Both the position numbers and the translations under genes were made by a program. A stretch of DNA of 64,000 nt from the NCBI RefSeq assembly GCF_008831285.2, contig NC_045143.1, positions 16,714,464 to 16,778,463 on the forward strand. Direction: 5' to 3'. The notes beneath the pieces were generated by a model, which was not told the origin of the DNA, did not search any database, and saw only the letters and a program-made list of their open reading frames with translations. Shown in pieces: positions 23,929-36,400 of the stretch; positions within the stretch are counted from its first letter, which is position 1, and every line of letters begins with the position of its first letter. Origin of the DNA: Nymphaea colorata. Its lineage: Eukaryota; Streptophyta; Magnoliopsida; Nymphaeales; Nymphaeaceae.

Positions 23929-25888
23929 ATTGTTGTCCTCGTCGATGGAAGAGTCTCTGCTGGATGCTTGGTTTGCTTGTTGTCCTGTGGTTCAATTTGG
24001 ACTGCCCAACCCGTCGTCGTGGTTTTATACTCTCCGGCGATGGTGGCCGTTGTGAGGTGCGCTTTCATTCTGTTGAGAGCGGAAGAGAGAAAGAGAGAGA
24101 GAAAGGATGCACTTCTTGAAAGCAAGACCTGAGAAAAGTTTACGTTTCTACCAGCTGGCGTACGTGTGGATGACAACACTGTGAGAAGTTGACATGTCAA
24201 CTCTGAAGGTGGAAGAGGAGAATGAAGATGATAGAGATAGCTTCTATAGCCGCTTGAGATCCTGGTTTCCTCTTGGGTCTAAATTTATCAATTAAATTAA
24301 AATTTTTGAACATATGATGGAATTCTTTATCAATATGCTGACCCCTGTTCATATAGACGATCTTAACCGCTGTTGAAGCAAGAAACTGATGCATTCTCCT
24401 TAAAAATGCAAATATATCGACAAAAGTTCAACCAGATTTAGTTGGGGATGCAAATATATGGACAAAAGATCGCTTGAAAGCCATTCTTCTTGACAATATC
24501 CAACAACGACCTTGCAACAATATTGGATGTCTGATGAGTGTTGAAGTTAGTCATCCTGTCAATTCATTAACATCCACACGTCACTCTCATATATCAGCTG
24601 AACCGCCAGGACATTCAATTACAAAGAGAAATGCAATTTAAAAAGCAAGTACTTTTCTTTTCAAAACTCTTCAAAATAATTTCCATGAAATCTAAAATTG
24701 TTTTCCGCTGAATTTTTTTGGCATGACGTAATTAGAGTGAATACAGTCTCTCACTAATCTGCCCACTGAATCTGCAGATACCATAAATTCAACTCAATGC
24801 CAGGATTTCAACGATTGCGACATCTTCAATTTGGTTTAAAAGTATTTTAACCCTGAAGATCGCATGCATAAATTTTGAGTTGCTTTGAAATAAAATTCAT
24901 CGATTTCATTTCTGTAGTACAATTTGCATGAATTGTTTATGCAAATACATTTCGGATCATAGTTGCGAACAAGTAACATCACTCACTTCGGGTGGCTCTA
25001 GACCAGAGAAAATGCAGTACGCCTTTTGGTTCTTCTACTTGTTGGAAAGCCTTGTGGACTGTACTAAAAGACGCAGCACGTCGTTCCTTGGTGAGCTTAC
25101 ATGCTTGTTTCTAAATCGGAGTCACAAGTTTCAGTGATTAGTGTTCAAATTATGCTGTTTTTTGGGAAATATAATTCAACACTAATCATTTTCGATTTAG
25201 GTAAAATAGAAGAGTCCGGTGACTTAGACCCAAACCTGCCATTCTCTGTATCATCCGGAACACGGCCATGAAGCCAATCTCTACACGAACCCATTGACAC
25301 TATTGAATATTGAAACTGAAAGCGAATTGCTTTTAACAGAAAGGACAACAATAATCAGCTCGTATTGATTACATCAAATTGGCATTCATCAACACTTTTA
25401 AATTGCGTTTTATCTTTTAGAATATAGAAATATTAATATCAACATGGGCATTACTACAATATACATGCTGATGGCTATTATTATTGTATCAAATAGGGTA
25501 AGGTGGAAGTAAAGAATAGCCGTCTTAGAATTGCCGTTCTACCAGCTACACAACAATAAAAAAAAACGAAAAATAATTTGAGTGGCGCGAAGTAATTTTT
25601 TTTTTTCAAATAAGATAAAAATATTGCCCACTCAATAAAAACATAATAAGATATCCAAATTGGGGAGGCAACAGTTCTATATAAATCACTATTCCTTAAC
25701 CGTACCGGGACCATGAATGCGGCGTCTAATGCTAGAGATGAATCTTTTGCATGTGATCGACATCTTTTGAGATAATAAACACCTAAACACCGAAAGAAAG
25801 AAACTCAATAGAAAGCTATAATATGCTTGTATGAAAACTGTCTTCATGTACATAACTCCAGGTGCAATACTTGAAACTCAATAGAAAG

Positions 25889-25953
<65 letters not shown>

Positions 25954-26240
25954 TCCAGGTGCAATACTTTTGGATGTTAGTAAAATGTCTCAAGTTCTAT
26001 TGAAAATTTTAAACATTTATTGTGTGTCAAACTTGGCTAATATATTCGTGATTTTATTTGTTGTTAGCTACTGAATAGACCAGCCTCCTTTTTGAGGCTT
26101 ATCATCTTCTCCATCTCCTTCATACTTAACAAAAAAATTACTAACTAGGAAAGGTTGGATTTGTTTAATTGAGTGAGAAATTGAACTTTGGAGGTAGAAG
26201 AGTATGAGTTTAAACATTAGAAAAGAAAAGTTTAAGGTTC
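23929..26240. other. Laccase promoter side and AT-rich spacer
   Basis: Positions 23929 to about 24120 hold the presumed laccase leader and core promoter. The rest is AT-rich with no supported gene. It contains a tandemly duplicated segment (25800-25971) interrupted by a long (AT)n run. Confidence 0.5.
25800..25971. repeat. Tandem duplication with an (AT)n expansion in the second copy
   Basis: The first copy (25800-25872) starts GAAACTCAATAGAAAGCTAT and ends AACTCCAGGTGCAATACTT. The second copy (25873-25971) has the same beginning and end, but its middle is replaced by about 59 nt of pure AT (25891-25949). Confidence 0.92.
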
Positions 26241-27026
26241 GCGGATCCCATACTCTAGGCCCCGGGCCCATCGTTAGGTGCGGGCAGCAGCCAATGTCGC
26301 GACGGAGTTAGGTTTCCGTGACCCGCAGGCGACAGAACAGATGAGAGAGATGGGGCCCCCTTCACGCAAAGAGGCGTGCGCCTCCCTCCCTCTCTCCTTG
26401 GTCCCCTCACGGTTCACTCCCTGGATAAGTAGCGCCTACCTTCCTGGAAGTCCTCCTTCGGAGTGAGGGATCCGACGCCGGTGTACCAGACATCCTGGTG
26501 GTTTGCCGGCGGATCCCTTTCCTCCCGAGAAGCCGGAGCCGGTTCCCTGGTGTTGCTTTCTTCCTAACCACTTCTACAGCCTGTTGCTGGTTTTGTCGTC
26601 CGACTCCGGTATCAGGAGACTGGTGCTGCAGCCGATTTAAGGAGCATCTTTCCTTCTGACGAAAAGCAAAAGCGGATCGGCCGGCCAATCATTCCCCTTT
26701 TCTTGCTTGTTTCCTTTTCGGTGAGGCTAATTATTAGCGGACTGCCTGATACGCCGGTAGCCGGAGTGGGTTCCCGGGAGACATTTCCCGCCAAAAAAAG
26801 AAGGACCAAGAAGACTTTTATGAGCAGGATTTTTTGTTGACTTCCGTCCAATAGCGTATTGATGGTTTTAGGTGTTGATTTGGGGCATTTTTAGCGTAAT
26901 TTTGGAAGATTAGTTTTGTGCTTGGTTTGATTTGAGACCTATTCGTCGACTTCTCTTGGATTAGCTTCCCTTCTAGTTGTATACATTCGAGGGACGTTTA
27001 GTCTTTTGTCTTTTCAAGATCGATTA
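26241..27026. promoter_or_regulatory. GC-rich promoter/leader region of the RETICULATA-related gene
   Basis: Base composition changes sharply from AT-rich to GC-rich here and stays high until about 26800. Several CCGGAGCCGG/GCCGGTAGCCGG-like motifs recur. Neither strand has an open frame resembling a protein, so it is most likely promoter and 5' leader of the downstream gene. No TATA box or transcription start can be fixed. Confidence 0.4.
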
Positions 27027-30000
27027 ATGGCGGTTTCTTCGTCGAGGTTCGGATTCAATTCGGTCGAATTCGAGTGCTTATGGAGTAGTCGGAAGCTCAG
27101 TTTGTCACGGTTCAGTTCATCAGCTTGTTTGAGGCAAAGAAGCAGGGGGGGATTTTTGGTTTTGGGGTTGAAATGTGGTGCCGGGGTTAAGGTACAGAGG
27201 TTTAGGGTGAGGAGCGAGCTGAACGCGCACAAAGAAGCAGTGGATGCAGTGTCTCCTAAGGATGTTGAGGGCGTTGCGTCTTCTGGCGGGAGTGTCATCA
27301 AAGGCGAATCCGATGGGACTGAGAAGATATTTGCCGTAGACATTGACACTGGAAATGGAGGGAACTCTTTCGGAGGTGGTGGGAATAACAATGGAGGAAG
27401 AGGCGGAGGGGATGATGGCAATGGTGGAGAATCCGAGAAGGGTGATGATCATGAGGGAAAAGAGTTTGGGCCAATTTTGAAGTTTGACGAAGTGATGAGG
27501 CAGATTGAGGCACGGGGGGTGAAGCTTCCAGCTGATATGTTGCAGGCAGCGAAAACCACCGGGATTCGCGAAATCATTCTCTCTAGATATTTGGATCTGC
27601 AGGTAGTTCTGGAGCTGTATCTATTAATAGTTTCTTTATTGGCAGAGTGATCGTAATGGCGCAGTATTAATTGAATTTTGGATTTTTTTTCCTGTAATAT
27701 AGGGGACATTTTGGCCTCTTAGTACAGCAATTCGATCATGCGGGATGCTCAGGAACAGGATGCTCGCAGACCCTGCCTTTCTTTTCAAAATCTCCACAGA
27801 GGTATGTTTTATATATTTTTTTTTGGTATCAAATGAAATAATTTCTTCAATACTAGAGTGAATTGACGTCTTTGATGCCTAATTTGATGTTGGGAAGATT
27901 CTTCTGCAAACAGATAGTTATCGATTCTTGTTGTGCAACATTTGCTGAAGTTCAAAAGAGGGGAGAGGACTTCTGGCAAGAATTTGAGCTTTATCTAGCT
28001 GATCTTATAGTTGGCACTGTGGTTAATGTTGCTCTCGTGGGTATGTTGGCACCATATGTTCGTTTTGGACAACCATCGATGTCAAAGGGATTTCTTGGAA
28101 GAATGCAACGTGCCTATGGAGCTCTACCTAGCAGGTTTCTACTCCTTACTTGGAATTCACGATAATGCTGTTTGACGGGACTGCTAGTCCATGCTTAACT
28201 GTATCCTTAATTTATTGTGATAATATGTAATTCACGGGAACCAAATTAATGAGCTTAAGGCCTTAGGCATTGGACTTGCAGCACTCAGATTGAGAATTAT
28301 GGATTCACTAGTATGGTTTTATTCTTTTCTGCTTACTGGAATATTAAATAAGGCCAAGCAGACACGTCCATGCAGTATCTGAAGAAATCGTCTATTTAGA
28401 TGGGACCTTATGAGGGTTATTTTGGTGCAATATATTAATTTGACAGATAACGTTTTGTTATCACTTAATGGGGGAACCGAGGGTCTTAGTGGGTTCGGAA
28501 TGTGAAGACTAGGGTCTTAGTGGGTTCGGAATGTGAAGACTATGTCCATCAGTCCATATGAGATTATATTTGCTTTGAATTTACTCATTAGTTCTGTTTT
28601 TTCTATGTTTAACTGCTTTGCGTGGTTTTATGACATCTACACTGAATTGGACAGTTTCTAAAATATATTAAGTGTTAATTCTTTTCTTTTCTACCCTTCA
28701 TTTCAGTGTCTTTGAGGCTGAAAGACCAGGATGCAAATTTTCAGTCCAACAAAGGATTGGCACATACTTTTACAAGGTAATCTCTAAATACATGTTTTTA
28801 CTATTCTTCCTCTAGATTTTATGGTACTTTTGGTGAGCAAGTGCTTTCACTTGTTTTTATCTTTCTTCTTCCATAATCCGTTGTCAATTGTCAACTACTA
28901 AGCTGTTAACTTCTTTTTTTCTTTCTGACATTTATTTGTGCATTGACCTGTGATATTCTGAGTTACCTGGATAACTAACAAAAGTTTCTATCAAATGTTG
29001 GTACGGAAAAGTTCCGCAACTTTGCTCTGGAAGTAATAGTCTGTGCATTCACATTTGAATCAGGGTATTATGTACGGATCGGTTGGATTCGCTTGTGGTC
29101 TTATTGGTCAAGGCATTGCAAATTTGATTATGACTGCCAAACGGTATTTCATTTATTTCTCAATCTGTTTGTGCCATCAAAGTTCATAATATTCTCCATT
29201 TTATCATCTATGAACTAGGTGATCACTTGTGTTCTTCGTGGGTTAATGAGTTATCGCTATTTCACTTTGTTGCATTAATGGGATCGTGTCGAAACAGTAT
29301 ATGACATCACGCTGAAACTAGATTGAGTAAATTAAAAAAAAAAGTGGTGATTCCAGCAGCCTAGTCATGTACTCTAAGTAACGGCAGCTCTTTTTACAAG
29401 TAATATCCTTAGGAGGAGATATTATGAGTGGAAAGCTATAGTCTGGAGTGGGCGTTGATTCTATGATGAACTTCTTGAAGGTTTTCAAATTCTTTAGCCT
29501 CCACCATAATGGTTTTGGGAAGCTAGGCGACCTGCTTGAGGTTCATGACTTATCGAGTTTCAGCAACACATAACAAATAGGCAGATATGAAAATTGCACA
29601 TTCGCTTTTTAGGTTCGAAAATTTATACGATGGATGGTTCAGCACATCGAAGGGGCCCCTTTGGTTGATGATTCAATGCAAGGTATTTGTATAAATTGAA
29701 GTTATGCACGAATAAAGTGATGGAGCTATTGAAATTTTAATATTGTGATGTTTTTCGTGTCTGTTTAATCCAAACCTTGGATTGCATTCAGATAACATCA
29801 CAAGTCAGGTCATGTATATTTTTTCCGGACATCTTGTAGGACCCAATTATGAATCTAAATTTGTACGTCAGGTATTGCTTTCATTATGAACTTTATGTTT
29901 TTCATTTTTTTGCTATTTATGATTGACAGACCATCTGAGTTTGTCAAAGCGGAGTGTAGGTGGAGTGTTTAATTCTGCAGAAATATCGGGGCTGTTATGT

Positions 30001-31058
30001 TAGAACTGCTGTCTAACGATACATGAATAACATAGATATCAAACGAACCTATGTTGAACGACTATCCCCCTCTCTCTCTCTCTGTGAGAGATTGATCGTC
30101 CTATTTTTTCAGGTTAATACATAGATTTCGTTACTTTGGTTGATTTTTCTGTACCGATTCGTATGCAAATTGACCTCCATCTAGATCTGAAGCTAGAATT
30201 TGTTGTGGCAATATGTTAATATGCGTCAGAATCTCATTAATAAGAACATTAGGAAGTGAAATAATGGCTAATGCTTTTGAATTCTTGAAGACTTGATCTA
30301 ATACGTCGATTTCAATTTTTCACTGTTGCTGAATGATGATTTGTGGAAGAACGAACTGGCCACGGTTATGCAAATTATAGTTGCATAAGAGGCCTAAGCA
30401 TTTAATACTTTTTGACAAAGTTGTAGTGTTAAGGATGATCATGTCATCGACACTGCTGTTCTGATCTTATTGGGGTTCTGTAAGACGACAGATTGTGCAT
30501 GCATTATTCATGAGCCGTTAAATATGTCAATTTTATTTTTCCTGAAGAGCTTAGAACCAATTTCAGTAATGCACCTTTTATTTGCACATAGTCATTATAT
30601 TATTTATGCGTACTCAGGCAAATTAAATCATCCGAAGATGACGTACCTGTGCCACCTCTTGTAAAAAGTGCAGCTCTTTGGGGTATGTATACTCCACATC
30701 TTTTCATCCTTTATTTGGTTCCTTTGGCTGTTATGTTGTAGTATCGGAATAGACTAGTCCTAGTCTGACCACGCTTGTCCACGTGTGCATGGTTTTTTAG
30801 TGAACATCCATGTGGAGGAATTTGCGTTCCAAAATGCTAATTACCAACTTGGCTAAATTTGCAGGTGTGTTCCTTGCGGTCTCATCAAACACCCGGTACC
30901 AGATTGTCAATGGTTTAGAACGCCTAGTGGAAGCATCTCCTCTGGCTCGACAGGTTCCCCCTGTTGCATTGGCTTTCACCGTTGGCGTGCGGTTTGCTAA
31001 CAACGTGTATGGTGGGATGCAATTTGTTGATTGGGCTCGGTGGAGTGGTTGTCAGTGA
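27027..31058 (+). CDS. RETICULATA-RELATED family protein (DUF3411), plastid membrane
   Basis: Seven exons (27027-27602, 27703-27801, 27914-28134, 28707-28776, 29064-29143, 30618-30682, 30865-31058) encode 434 residues in continuous phase. The ATG at 27027 follows no better start. Residues 1 to about 55 are Ser/Arg-rich and acid-poor, like a chloroplast transit peptide. A Gly/Asn-rich linker lies at about 112-138. The DUF3411 domain begins near FGPILKFDEVMRQIEARG and includes GTFWPLSTAIRSCGMLRNR, hydrophobic segments at about 255-274 and 323-348, and the C-terminal VFLAVSSNTRYQIVNGLE to NNVYGGMQFVDWARW block. RER proteins are chloroplast-envelope proteins affecting mesophyll development and leaf reticulation; their biochemical role is unknown. 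It looks closest to the RER3/RER4 subgroup, a tentative placement. Confidence 0.92.
28480..28541 (+). repeat. Exact 31-bp tandem duplication in an intron
   Basis: Two identical 31-bp copies (28480-28510 and 28511-28541), each starting AGGGTCTTAGTGGGTTCGG, lie head to tail in intron 3 of the RETICULATA-related gene. Confidence 0.95.
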
Positions 31059-32330
31059 TTCTGTATGGTTAGTCCCTGTCCGATCTATTTGTGGCGTAGT
31101 TGAAGAAATATCGTTTGTTTCTTCGTCTGCCTGGGTGTTGTAGATTGTCTAAAATAGTTAAAAGAACGATTTTGTTGTAGATCCATATTGAAATAATTAC
31201 CCACATAAACCGGGGCGTATGTGGCATTTGTGGGTGTATGTGCGAGAGGGAGAGAGAGAGAGGTGGTAGATAAAATAAAAGTTCAAATATTACTGTTTAT
31301 ATTATGTCCTCACAAGCTAAAATTTTTACGAAACCGTGTGGGTAAAATAATCTAACAAGAAGTACGTTATTTTGGCGTTTCGAAGATTTAGAAGCGAAAA
31401 AGGGTCGAAGGCGCTTTTCGTCTGTAGTCCCTTGGATGGTCATCATACGTGGAAGAGTCTACATAAAGGTGGGGAATGATAAAGCAAAGTTGTCGATTGT
31501 GCCTCCTTTGTTTGGAAAGCGCAACTAGTGGCCGTATCATTAGTGCAATACCCGGGCTGGCTGAGATGCATCCTATCGGCGGGCCAGATAGAAGATTTTC
31601 AAAACATTCGCTGATGTGCTGGTGGACATTTTCTGATAATTTTTTTAATTTTCAAAATAAGCGTTTTAAAATTGCCATTGCAAGCTGAAATATAGCACTC
31701 GAAAATCCCAATTTTTTCCCTCGATGTTGATACTTTCAACACTAAATCATAGACCTTGTCACTACTTCGTAAGTGGGCAACTTATTTATGTTATAGGGAG
31801 AGAAAAAGATTCAAAATAACAATTAGACAATATTGTAGTGTATAGACTAGATCCTTAACTTTTAAGAGAAATTCTAAGAATAGCGTACCGCTAGAAACTA
31901 GTAATTTTGATATAAACGGTAAAGGCTCTTCTCATAAAGGCATACTCACATAAAGATTTTTTTTTTTTTGTCTTCAAATGAATAATTTTATTATTTTATA
32001 TAAAAAAAATTTAATGTTATCTGTCACTTGCAATTCTTTAGAAACTTAGGCATGCAAAGAAGATTTAGCGGACAAATGAGAGACTTTCAGCCGTGTTACG
32101 GTGATGTTATTTTGAACTGTTTTTGCATTTGCTCGCGTGCATGAGAATTCATGAAGATGATGGGCTAAAGTGCCAGAGCTGGTAAAAGAATCACAAAAAA
32201 CCAAGTTGGCTGGCTTAGGCTTTGTTTCATCTTTATGGCCGTGGCGAACAAAGCTTGAATCTCATAAGAGTGTCACAGAAAAGTGGTACAAATTAAGTGA
32301 ATTCGACCCAGCATGTTATCAGGAGAAGCA

Positions 32331-32338
32331 TATAAAAA
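32331..32338 (+). promoter_or_regulatory. Probable TATA box of MIZ1-like gene
   Basis: TATAAAAA lies about 320 bp before the ATG at 32654. It is followed by a pyrimidine-rich stretch with a (CT)n run at 32479-32507, a common 5'-leader feature in plants. The distance implies a leader of roughly 290 nt if this box is used. There is no direct evidence of the transcription start. Confidence 0.45.
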
Positions 32339-32475
32339 CAACAGAAATGGCAGACCTTCAACTATAAGCCAAAGAAAGGAGGGGACCGCCAAAAATCTGC
32401 CCCCGAATGAAGCAAACTAATGTCAGAACTCAGGAGAGATTCTCTTCTTTAAATTCCAAGATGCTCCTTCCTCAG

Positions 32476-32478
<3 letters not shown>

Positions 32479-32507
<29 letters not shown>
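32479..32507 (+). repeat. (CT)n microsatellite in 5' leader
   Basis: A nearly perfect CT run of about 28 nt, between the TATA-like box and the start codon of the MIZ1-like gene. Confidence 0.9.
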
Positions 32508-32509
<2 letters not shown>

Positions 32510-32653
32510 CTTCTCTCTTCCAGAGTCCTATGCCTTTCTTGAATTAGCAATCTTCAAATTCTTTTACCAATTTATCTAGTTTTCTGCCCCGCCGTTTGTC
32601 AGCATATCCTACAAGACTGCAATCTTTTTCTCTCTCTTTCTTCACCAAGCACA

Positions 32654-33415
32654 ATGCAACGACCTGCCATCTACCGGCGGTCGACCAGCAGGTCCAGCCG
32701 CATCACCACCTCTGAGGAATCATCATCTTTTTCTCCCATTTCCAACACATCACCCTCCCAGAAGTCACCAGCACCAACGGCGCCGTCGCCGACTTCTCTT
32801 GCCCACCTCCTCCGCTTCTCCCTCGTCCAATGCTGCTCCCCGGCCAGCACCGCCACTATCCCTGCCACCACCCCCTCCTTCTTGGACTCTTCCCCTGACG
32901 ATCGCCCCTCCTTCTCCGGCACCATCGTCACGGGTACCATCTACGGCCACCGCCGCGGTTACATACGCCTCTGCCTCCAGCAGGACCGCCTCGCTACCGC
33001 CCCTCCTCTCCTCCTGCACCTTGCCATCCCCACAAAGCTTCTCGCCCAGGAGATGAGCTCCGGCATCGTCCGTATCGCCCTGGAATGCAACCGCCAACGT
33101 GACGGTTCCCGCGACGACTCAGGTGGCGAACCACCTCTACATGCTGTTCCCATATGGACCACGTTCTGCAATGGCCGGCGGTTTGGCTTTGCCGTGCAGA
33201 AGCGGCTGACGGAGAAGGACCGGCTTGTCCTTAACGCCGTGCAGTCGACGTCCGTTGGAGCGGGAGCCATCCCGTCGGAGGACGGCGAGGTCATGTATCT
33301 GCGGGCTGGGTTCCGTCGAGTCGTTGGATCGTCAGACTCCGAATCTTATCATCTCATCAACCCGGACGAAGCCGGCGGACAGGAGCTCAGCATCTTCCTG
33401 CTGAGAACAGGCTGA
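32654..33415 (+). CDS. MIZU-KUSSEI 1-like protein (DUF617)
   Basis: An intronless 253-residue protein. Residues 1-88 are low-complexity Ser/Pro/Thr-rich. From about 90 the DUF617 domain runs to the end: TGTIYGHRRGYIRLCLQ near 93, LLLHLAIPTKLLAQEMSSG, VRIALECN, PIWTTFCNGRRFGFAVQ, STSVGAGAIP, GEVMYLRAGFRRVVGSSDSE and the terminal ELSIFLLR block. Intron-free structure and size match the family. Arabidopsis MIZ1 is needed for root hydrotropism and acts at the ER membrane on Ca2+ signalling; most paralogues have no assigned role, so function here should be taken only as MIZ1-like. Third codon positions are strongly G/C. The family call is firm, orthology to MIZ1 itself is not. Confidence 0.93.
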   Translation: MQRPAIYRRSTSRSSRITTSEESSSFSPISNTSPSQKSPAPTAPSPTSLAHLLRFSLVQCCSPASTATIPATTPSFLDSSPDDRPSFSGTIVTGTIYGHRRGYIRLCLQQDRLATAPPLLLHLAIPTKLLAQEMSSGIVRIALECNRQRDGSRDDSGGEPPLHAVPIWTTFCNGRRFGFAVQKRLTEKDRLVLNAVQSTSVGAGAIPSEDGEVMYLRAGFRRVVGSSDSESYHLINPDEAGGQELSIFLLRTG

Positions 33416-36400
33416 GGATTCGCGGGACTTCTTTGAGGGTATTTTCGTCCACGATTTTCTTGACAATTCTTTTTTTTTTTTAATTTCATTTTCTTGTTAT
33501 TTAGTCAGAATTCTATGGGAAGTTGAGATAAATTGATCTTTATCTTGGTTGTAATCTGGTTCTTTCTGTTCCTTTCATCTTTAAAAGAAACTAGTGCAAA
33601 CATGTGAGAATTACTACCTTTCCCATCGCGAAAATTGCATGCATGGTTGCCAAAATTTACTTAAAAGTAGGCGGCAAAAACTATGCATTATATGAGACAT
33701 TCATTGCCTTTTGTTTTCTCCTTTAAAAAAAAAAAAAAGTTTTGTAGCAAATTATAAGTTAATATACGTTTTATTCCTCCCAACTCCCAATGTGGAACCT
33801 CTTTTCCAACACTAAAGAAGCATTATGCTCCCAATATTTTTTGATTGTCAATGCTTCTAGTGAAGATTCTTCATACTGTTAGATAGAAGTAGACGGTTTC
33901 CATATTCAATTCGTCAACTAATTTCCAACAAAATGAAGAAACAGTAAGGTCTATAGTAAGAAGAAGAATCAGAGATGAGTAATATGCGTTAAAAAATGTT
34001 TTGATGTGGACTAACAAAACTAAACGAGGCCTTAGTTATAAAGCATGAGTTCAAATTTTACTGTATCTTTTCTTCTTTTCTTCGCTAGCTTGCTTGAGCC
34101 AAAGTTTTTAGAGGTGGAAGCAATCTTTATTACGTATAATATTGGATGGTTGACAAGGAAAATCCGGTCTGCCATTTTGGCACCATTGCGAAAGGCTGGA
34201 TTCATGGGTCGACCGCCCCTTATTCACAAGTAACCGTCGCTAGAGATCTTTTTCACCTAAATATAGGAGGCAACCATCGTTGGGGTACAATTGAGAAATA
34301 TACGGACCATCAATACTGTTAATATGAGTAATGATCCGTTCAATTAATTCATGAGATGTTTACAAAAATATTTTGTTTTTTATTAAATTTATAAAATAAT
34401 TCACTAGCACCATCTTCATGAATTTTGTAAATGCACACTGATTTCTCTTTTTATCAACACCATTTCAGACATAACTGGTACTTTCCAAAATAAACATTGC
34501 TCTAAAATTTATTCTTGTACATAAACCTAAGCCTGGGCGTCGGCCCGGTCCAAGGCTCAACAAAGTTATGCTCAGGCTGACCCGAAGCCTTTGCCAGCGC
34601 AAGCCTGGCCCTTCATGTATCCGGTTTGATGTCAACTTGAATTCATCAATATTTCATATTTTAATATCTCAGAAAGTGTTTTTAAGGGTGCCATCAGTGA
34701 CACATGAAGAGTATTTAAGAGAGTATGCACCAAAAGTTTTTAAGTAAGCTGTTTTTTTTAAAAAAAAAAAATCAATGAAACCACAAACTTTATAGTAAGT
34801 CCTAAATGTTTAGTCTTGTATGGAAGTTAGTGAAGAATATTCAAAGGTTTATAAAAATGATAACTTTTTTGAGGTTAGAGCCGAAACTACTAAGAGACAG
34901 ATTGAAATCCATTGAACCAGGGGCTCGCGTTCAAGAGTGAGTATGTCACTAAAAGCAACCTATAATGAAATCCATGGCAAACCCAATTTAACTTTTGGCA
35001 TTGGTTTTTTTTTTACTGCAGCAACATGCAAACTATAGTTCTATTTAAATGGTATGACGATGGATGGACATGATTGCTGATCCGGTGGCTCCTCCGAAAC
35101 CATCTGGTTGAATTTTTCTTTGCAAGTCGCTGCTCATAAAACTAGCATTTGAACAACTTCTGTAAACAAAATACCAAGGGCAATCAATCCAGATACAACC
35201 AGATTGAACCAAACCTTGATCCTTATTCCTTTGTGTAGTTTCAGAGAGGCATCTTGCCGCCACTAATTAGTTCAATCCTGTTCATAGGAATGATTACAGA
35301 GTTCACAGCGACAAAAGAATGTTGACGAAAAGGGGAAAGATGATTACCGTCAAATATTTTTGTAAGCGTTTCATGATGAAAAGGAAGGTTTTTAACAAGA
35401 TCTAAGGGCGCATTTGAGTACTTATTTGAGAACTTTTGATTTTGGATCAGACTTTTCTTTTTTCTTTTTCCGATCTGCCATTTTCTCAAAGCAAAGCAAA
35501 GTAGTAAATTTTTAATGATCTCAAGTGTGGATCTCAGTTCTGACATAAGGTAATTACTTTGATGAACCATGGATTTTACCATGAATCCTTTACAACATCA
35601 GCAAAAGCATTACATGTTAGATCCACATTAGATCCATGGATTTCAAATCCAGATTAATCAATCACCCCCTTAAGATCTCAAATTTTTGAGGTTATATATA
35701 GGGCCTGCACAAGCAATTTATTTTTTCTATTTTCTCATGTTTTTACCAAATATTTTTGTACATGTAAGTGCAGAAAAATGACGGAGTTGAGAGCTTTGAC
35801 AACAGAAAAAATGTTCGATCCTAAACTCCAGAATCAAGCAAGTAAAGGAGGAAAAGAAGAGAGGTTAAAACTCAAAGTTGATCAATCCATCGATTAAACA
35901 AGACCAAAGGAAATAGCAATGTTAGATAAGAAAACACGGGAATCAAACATCCAACGTACATGACAAGTGAACGTCTCATCTAGTAAATAAAGTCTCACCC
36001 AGTAAGTAAAGATAATTACCTAAAATATTGTCCACCATGCACCCATCTAACGAACAATTACCGTAACTATATAACTAGCAAATAAACATAAAAGATGCTA
36101 AGAGGGATGACAACCTAAAGATACAAATAATGTATTTTGGTCCATTATATATCGAATTATGCATTATACATTTTTAAAAAATGTAAAATAAAAATATTTA
36201 GATCCAATCGAATCTAAAGAACCAATAACGCTATCATTTACCCTTTAGGCTCCCTTTACACTTTATGTGACCAAGAGCTTGGCGACGCAACCAAATTCAG
36301 CATATATAAGCTGTCTTTTTGTAAATTACTCTATTTCTGGCAGATATTTAGCGGAAGATTAAAATGTTTATATATAGACCAAATAATCTCAAGATAGTAA

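Larger units (their letters stand above)
31059..32653. other. Spacer and MIZ1-like gene leader
   Basis: Positions 31059 to about 31300 are the 3' flank of the RETICULATA-related gene. The middle is AT-rich without a recognisable gene. The right part holds the promoter of the MIZ1-like gene, including a TATA-like box and a CT-rich leader. Confidence 0.5.

Noticed and set aside
32671-33294. Antisense and alternative-frame open frames of 85-111 codons
   Set aside because: Shadows of the MIZ1-like coding sequence, which matches its family along the whole DUF617 domain.
35241-35582. 113-codon open frame on the minus strand
   Set aside because: No recognisable domain, and it overlaps the left edge of the candidate MITE; it looks like a chance open frame in AT-rich DNA.
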